Positions 59,036 to 64,000 of a stretch of DNA of 64,000 bases are shown one piece after another (position 1 is the first letter of the stretch; each line of letters opens with the position of its first letter). The notes beneath the pieces are model-generated. The model made no database searches. It was not told the origin of the DNA and saw only the letters and a program-made list of their open reading frames with translations. Source of the DNA: Eupeodes corollae (Eukaryota > Arthropoda > Insecta > Diptera > Syrphidae); contig NC_079149.1 in NCBI RefSeq assembly GCF_945859685.1, positions 54,888,991 through 54,952,990 of the forward strand. The letters run 5' to 3'. The translations under genes and the position numbers were made by a program.

Positions 59036-60825
59036 ATATCGTCCTTGTAAAAAATATGTATGTATATGTTATACACACACATCCTTTTAAATTTATTTAT
59101 GTATAAAAACATAAACGAAAAGTTGAGGAAACACCATTTTGCCTTTTAATTTTTTCGTCCATGAGATCGAGGACGTGTGGTGTATAAAGCAATAACGTAC
59201 CTATATACCTTTTATAAAGTGCACACAAAAGGACGAAGTCTTAGGTATAGTATATGTACCGTGTAGCCAAACCAAACCAAGCCAGGGAAGTAGAATAACG
59301 TCTAACAAAGTATTTCTTAAGTGGTGCCTTACGGTACCTACATGCATTGCATATACAAAACCATTATATGTACATATATTTGCTAAAACTTTTAACCAAC
59401 ATTGGTGGCACGCTTGATGTAGAATTTAGCGTCCGTCGCCATCGTTTTCGTCGTCTTCGTCAAAACAGTCAAAGTCTAGTATTTGAGTTTTGCCATTTGG
59501 AGAGAAAAACAGTTTGTAATAAAATACAAACACATTTTAAAGTTTAAAAACATACTTCTAGTTATCAAACACGTACACCATACAGTCAGAAGACTCCTTG
59601 TAGACCTTTGAATGTAGTTAAAGATGTCTGTATCAGATATCTTATTAGAACTTTACCATTTAATGTGATTTCTGAGAAGACTTGAAAACCATTCCAAATA
59701 TTTGTATCTACGAGGTTTCGACTCTAGCGGACGACAAAGTTAGTTCCTTTTTAGCAAAAACATATCTGAACTATAGATAGATGCTTTTTGTGTGTACTTC
59801 TATCTATAGGTTAGGTGCCTCAATCTCCAGAACCTGGTTACATATAATTGCATTTCTAATGAATGACAATGTATACATTGTCTGAGCTAAAAGAGGAGAA
59901 AGATATTAATAGCAACAACCATGGCGGCTGGCTTGGCGTATCCGGCGGCAATGGTGGTGTAACCTACTTTAAATCAAACTGGTCTGATATTTTTTTGAAT
60001 CTATATAGATATAGCATAAATTACGGCACTTAATTTGTAAATGTATGAAACGTTTTTCAATTCGTATCGCGTATCTATGGTTATTTTTTGACTACGATAA
60101 CTAAGCTATTGTTACAAATGGACGAACATGCAGACCAATGACGACGAACGGACCGACCAACAATAGACGGGGCCAAAAAAACACATAGTTTGAGGTGAGG
60201 TGAAAAACATTGACCTATTCTACGTGCTTGCCTGCTTTAAAAGCATTATTATACGAGCCGTACTATACAATAAGTTGGTTGGTTGTATTATAAAAAACAT
60301 TATGCAAATTTTTATCTTTCAAAATGCGTCACTTAGTCGGGTAATACTAATAACTTTTCTGTTCTTTTTTTTCTTTTTTAATTTTTGTTTATAATTATTT
60401 TTTCGTTTGATGTTTCGGAAACAGCCATGGCTTACATGCAAAGCACGTAGGTTGTTGTAGGTTTGTTGTTGTTTTTTGTAAATGTTCATTATGGCAAAAA
60501 AGAAGGTATCTAGTTCCTGCCAAAAAGAACGTTATAGTGATTTAAACAGTGATGTCATATGAAATTATTAAACGCTAACATGAATGTGTGGTAAGTTTTA
60601 AACAAACAAACAAAAATCAATAGTTTTTATTTAAATATTGTTTGACAAAAATTTTGAGTATTAAAAATAATAATATCTCAAAAACCTGACCTGTTGAAAG
60701 CACCACAAATTACTTAGGGGAAGGAAATGTATGCAACTGAGTTTAAAGAGCCCTATAAAAGCTTATATTGTGTTAAGGAGAGCAGTCACTAACGAAAACT
60801 TAAACACGAGTATAATGTTTCTAGC
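59036..60825. other. A+T-rich intron-like sequence with short G+C-richer patches
   Basis: A patch at about 59915-59965 (GGCGGCTGGCTTGGCG) stands out in composition. No element family was recognised. Confidence 0.35.
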
Positions 60826-60829
60826 GGTG

Positions 60830-62830
60830 ACGTGAAAAAATATGTAAATAAAATCCAAAATTTTACAATTGGCTCAGCAATTGAATTAAATATTTTAGGA
60901 TTTGACTAAAGAAGAAAACTCAGCTAAAGGACCTAATGGATATATTCAAGAAATGAAAGAAGGGAGGTACTTATCAAGTGGCTGAAAGAAATGAATTTGA
61001 AAATAAATTGACTTGTATCTCACCGAACGGAGAGATTAAAAACGAAATAGAACTTATCTTGATATTAATCACGGACTAGTCGAAATAAACATAAAAGTTG
61101 ACTATAAAACATTAAGAAAAATCAACGTTATCCCTAATACAACTGGTTAGCCTTTTTTCGGTTTCAAGGGCTGAAATACGACATCTGTCGAAATAAGTTG
61201 TTGAACGTTTTTTTTTGTCATTCAAAGGTTTGACATTTATGAAATTGGATGAATAAAAATTGTAAAAACCTACTACTGCCACAGCCACATATCCTGCTTT
61301 AAGAGAGAATTATGGTTTATATAATCGTCCAACTACGCAAGCAATTGGCAAAATTGGGAAGAAATTTATAAAGACTTGATTAGTTACAGCTTTGTAAGGC
61401 CTGTTTATCATCGTTTCGCTCGTTCCACTGAAAATATCGTCATATGAGATACCGCCAAGTCAAAAAGTGATCAAAAATCACCTTAAAAGACTCAATGCTT
61501 GCAATAATTCGCGTGGTGGTCATTTAAATGATGTAGTGTTTTAAACATAATGTCAACGTTTAAGCTTAATAACAAAAAAGAAATATCATGATAAAAATAT
61601 TTTATATGTGTTTTATTTGCGTTTACATTTGAAACCGCAAAATGGATAACCCTGTAATTCCGGACCAAAAAATAATAACCTATAACGAAAATATAAAGAC
61701 AAAGATCAATTAGCTTTTAAATGAGCCAAACACGAAAAATGACGTTCAAAATAAATATTACAATCTAGAAAATATGATGAAGACTACAGTATAAAAATTT
61801 CAATAATAAACACAAAGACTTCTAAAGAAAAATTATCAGACGAAACAAAAGCTAAGTGAACTCAGACAAAATAATAAATTTTTTTAAAAGATACAAAATC
61901 AATTAAAAAAGCGAACAAAATGTTTGAAAAATAAACAAGAATGGATTACAAGTATGAAGGACTTAAACACAGCCGTTATTAAAAACCGAAAAGACATCAA
62001 TAAAAACGCAACTAATTTTTTTGAAAAACTGTTCACTTTAACCAAAAATTATCAACACACAACCTTTTATTCAGCAAAGAAATTATCGAAAAAACTATAG
62101 ACGAACTGAAGACAGACTAATGCACCGGAAATGACGGAATATCACCGAAAATGTTAACTTATTTGAAAAACTACCTTTTCAACATTTTAACAAACAAATT
62201 TAACGATATAGTAAAAACAAAACAAATTCCTGAACAATGTAAAGAATTAACGATAACATTTATACATAAAAAAGGAAAGAAGGACTCTATTAACAACTCT
62301 TGACTTTTCGACAATTTACAAGGTTCTCTCCAAAACGCTTTTCAGGACCATCAAAGAAGACTTTAATAACAATCAACCAAGAGAACAAGCTGGATTTAGA
62401 GAAGGATTCTCAACAACTTTATACACACATTTTTCAAAAAAGATAACAAGAAGATAAAATATAGAATAAGGATATGTCGACAAGTTCTAAACAATTTACA
62501 CACGATATAGTTCTTATTTCTACTAAAGTGTAAAAATTATGGACTTCAAATAAACCAAAGCCATGACAAATCACACAAAAGAAGATCAATGCTAGGCGAA
62601 GAAAAAATTGAGTACGTAGAAGATTGTATATATAAGACAGCTAAAATAATTTTAAGGATCAAAAAAATAAAAAAATTAACAGACGCATCACCAATAGATG
62701 AAAACAATTCTGGAGCCTTAAACTTATGTCACAATTTGACCTAAGTAAAGGCACAATGAAATATATCTTCAATTCTGCTATTTTACCGATCCTTACTTAT
62801 ACGGACTACAAACAATGAACTTAAAATGTA
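60830..62830 (+). mobile_element. RTE-like LINE relic (endonuclease end to RT and C-terminus)
   Basis: The + strand reads ERNEFENKLTCISPNGEIKN (near 60985-61045) and HGLVEINIKVDYKTLRKINV (61068-61130), the end of an AP-type endonuclease (WTWISP.G...NEIDFIL ... HRLV in intact elements). It is interrupted by a mariner (61140-61654). It continues with TSMKDLNTAVIKNRKDINKN (61950-62010) and NDGISPKMLTYLKNYLFNIL (62131-62190). Then come KQIPEQCKELTITFIHKKGK (62220-62280), TIYKVLSKTLF, REQAGFREGFSTT (62380-62420) and THDIVLIST (62500-62525, RT motif C in altered form). It ends with TMKYIFNSAILPILTYTDY (62755-62811). Frame changes and stops are numerous. It is a different family from the 8-kb element. 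Confidence 0.85.
61140..61654 (+). mobile_element. 515-bp internally deleted mariner, same family as 47-kb copy, nested in RTE
   Basis: The inverted ends (left GGTTAGCCTTTTTTCGGTTTC, right complement GGGTTATCCATTTTGCGGTT) are flanked by TA at 61138-61139 and 61655-61656. It keeps the N-terminal NYGLYNRPTTQAIGKIGKKF (61307-61366) and, after deletion of the catalytic core, the C-terminal CNNSRGGHLNDVVF followed by a stop (61501-61545). Both match the 47.0-48.5-kb copy. This is the classic form of a non-autonomous derivative. Joining the two RTE halves across it restores a continuous order of RTE segments, so it inserted into that element. Confidence 0.92.
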
Positions 62831-63690
62831 CATAGTTTTAATTTTGGAAGTTTTTTTTAAATTTTAACAAACAATACTTTTTCTTTTAACGCTTTGAAAC
62901 ATTTTGTTAATAATATTGTAAATAAATAATTTTAATCATTAAACTGAGTCAATAAAAGCTTATAATAATAAATAATAATTTTAAGACATAAAGGATACTT
63001 TTTATGTGTCGATTGTAAACTATAATTTCATTGCCCTAAATACCCTAAAATAATGCTGGAATAAAAATCTTAAGAAGTCATTTATTCACAACTTTCTACG
63101 CGAAACAATGGAAAAAAATCACCCTAAAAACCTCGCAATCCAATAAAATCTATAAATCTCTTAAGGTCAAAAGACTAAGTTACATCAATGAAACAGCAGA
63201 ACTACCCTTCCGTGTTCTTTATACACAATCGCAGTATAAAATCTTTATAACATACTCTGCCCTTAAAATTTCTATAAATACCTTTTGTTGGCGTTGAAAA
63301 AAAAATAAAAGAAGTTGTTGGGTGTAATAAATTACTTTCCACAAAAAGTTCAATTCCGATAATCTATAATTCTTTCAATTTGTTGGCTTTATTTTTTTTA
63401 TAGATAGGCGCGAAACCTATAGGTTTATGCACATACTCGTATGATATAAATGAAGCTGGTTTAAAAAAAAATCAGTTTTATAAATTCATGTTGGTTGCTT
63501 TTATTTTTGTATTTTTGTATTTTTTTTTTTTTAAGTGAGAAATCATGTAAGGTATTTGACAGATTTTCGTTTACGAGGATATTTTTTAGGGATCAAAAGG
63601 CAAAAGTACCTACATACGAGTATTATAGCGGATGTTTTATTTAAACGTTTGGTTTTCAATTTGGCAATACTTTTTTCGGAGTTGGTATTT
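62831..63690. other. A+T-rich sequence, nothing recognised
   Basis: No coding remnant was recognised between the RTE relic and the terminal mariner remnant. Confidence 0.4.
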
Positions 63691-63699
63691 TTGACAGCT

Positions 63700-64000
63700 G
63701 TCACTTGATGTATGCTCAATTTGGTTTACCATATCATAATGATTAAACCAAATTAATGGTTAATTTTGTCTGACGTCGCATCATAATAATCAACTTATTG
63801 AAGGAAACTTTTGGTGGCCCCAAGACCGTGCGATTATTTCGCTTGTCTACGCAGATAAGCCCGAGATTGACATCTTGATGCTTATTTTCTGACATTCGGC
63901 CCAAATTGCTGCAAAATGTATTCGAAAATTAGGCATCTCTGCTGCAATATATTTTTTAAGAAAGCCCCGAAAGCTTTTTGCTCGAAATATTTCTTAGAAC
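63700..64000 (+). mobile_element. Mariner-type remnant running off the window end
   Basis: The + strand reads ISLVYADKPEID (63837-63872), the post-catalytic segment SLVYADKPETID. After a shift comes DIRPKLLQNVFEN (63892-63930) and ASLLQYI, matching ADIRPQMLEKVIENW.SRL.YI. It is close to the protein C-terminus at about 63990. The WPP.SCD region is compressed to TGGCCCCAAGACCGTGCGAT near 63813-63832, so the third catalytic segment is deleted. The 5' boundary is uncertain and the right end lies outside the window. Confidence 0.75.

Noticed and set aside
1..64000. CRISPR array, bacterial operon or phage system
   Set aside because: No spaced identical repeats, ribosome binding sites or tandem genes. 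All evidence points to an insect nuclear genome.

Overview
This window looks like part of an insect genome, most likely a fly (Diptera). It is A+T rich, has no compact gene arrangement and no long open frame that reads as a host protein, and it is crowded with decayed class I and class II transposable elements. The organism call is an inference from three things: the style of the one host transcript feature (a long A-rich 5' leader ending in a consensus splice donor), the repeat content (jockey-like and RTE-like LINEs, Tc1/mariner relics, a tRNA-derived SINE), and the intron architecture. No host coding exon was found.

Layout. Positions 1-840 are A+T-rich flank with a 14-bp tandem repeat (451-548). 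Positions of about 850-1955 look like a long 5' untranslated exon on the + strand that ends in a perfect GTAAGT donor at 1956. Everything after it is best read as one very long first intron. The best support is a near-ideal recursive splice site (pyrimidine tract, ACAG directly followed by GTAAGT) at 44410/44411 in the same orientation.

The intron is filled with mobile-element debris. Tc1/mariner pieces occur at about 10.4, 12.8-13.2, 16.4-19.9 (both inverted ends and TA target duplications), 21.1-22.1, 24.6, 26.6-27.3, 27.8-28.1, 39.0-39.6, 42.3-43.2 (both ends), 45.6, 47.0-48.5, 61.1-61.65 (both ends) and 63.7-64.0 kb. Jockey-like LINE pieces lie at 10.65-11.35, 13.98-15.1, 31.9-32.9 and 55.8-57.8 kb. 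RTE-like pieces lie at 7.8-8.8, 41.5-42.1 and 60.8-62.8 kb. Two other LINE 3' ends lie at 35.0-35.6 (RNase H) and 46.3-47.0 kb. At least nine pieces of one tRNA-derived SINE are scattered through the window.

Nesting gives a relative history. A SINE sits in the 47-kb mariner copy. An internally deleted mariner of that same family sits in the 61-kb RTE element. Two oppositely oriented jockey copies carry a SINE in the same region and relative orientation, with shared derived changes. A 491-bp element with a GGATTATAAA-type array sits in the 56-57 kb jockey copy, beside a 100-bp duplication that encloses about 300 bp copied from 1.8 kb away. No CRISPR array, bacterial operon, rRNA gene or functional tRNA gene was seen. 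The most interesting host feature is the recursive splice site. The most interesting mobile features are the jockey-SINE association and the templated duplication.
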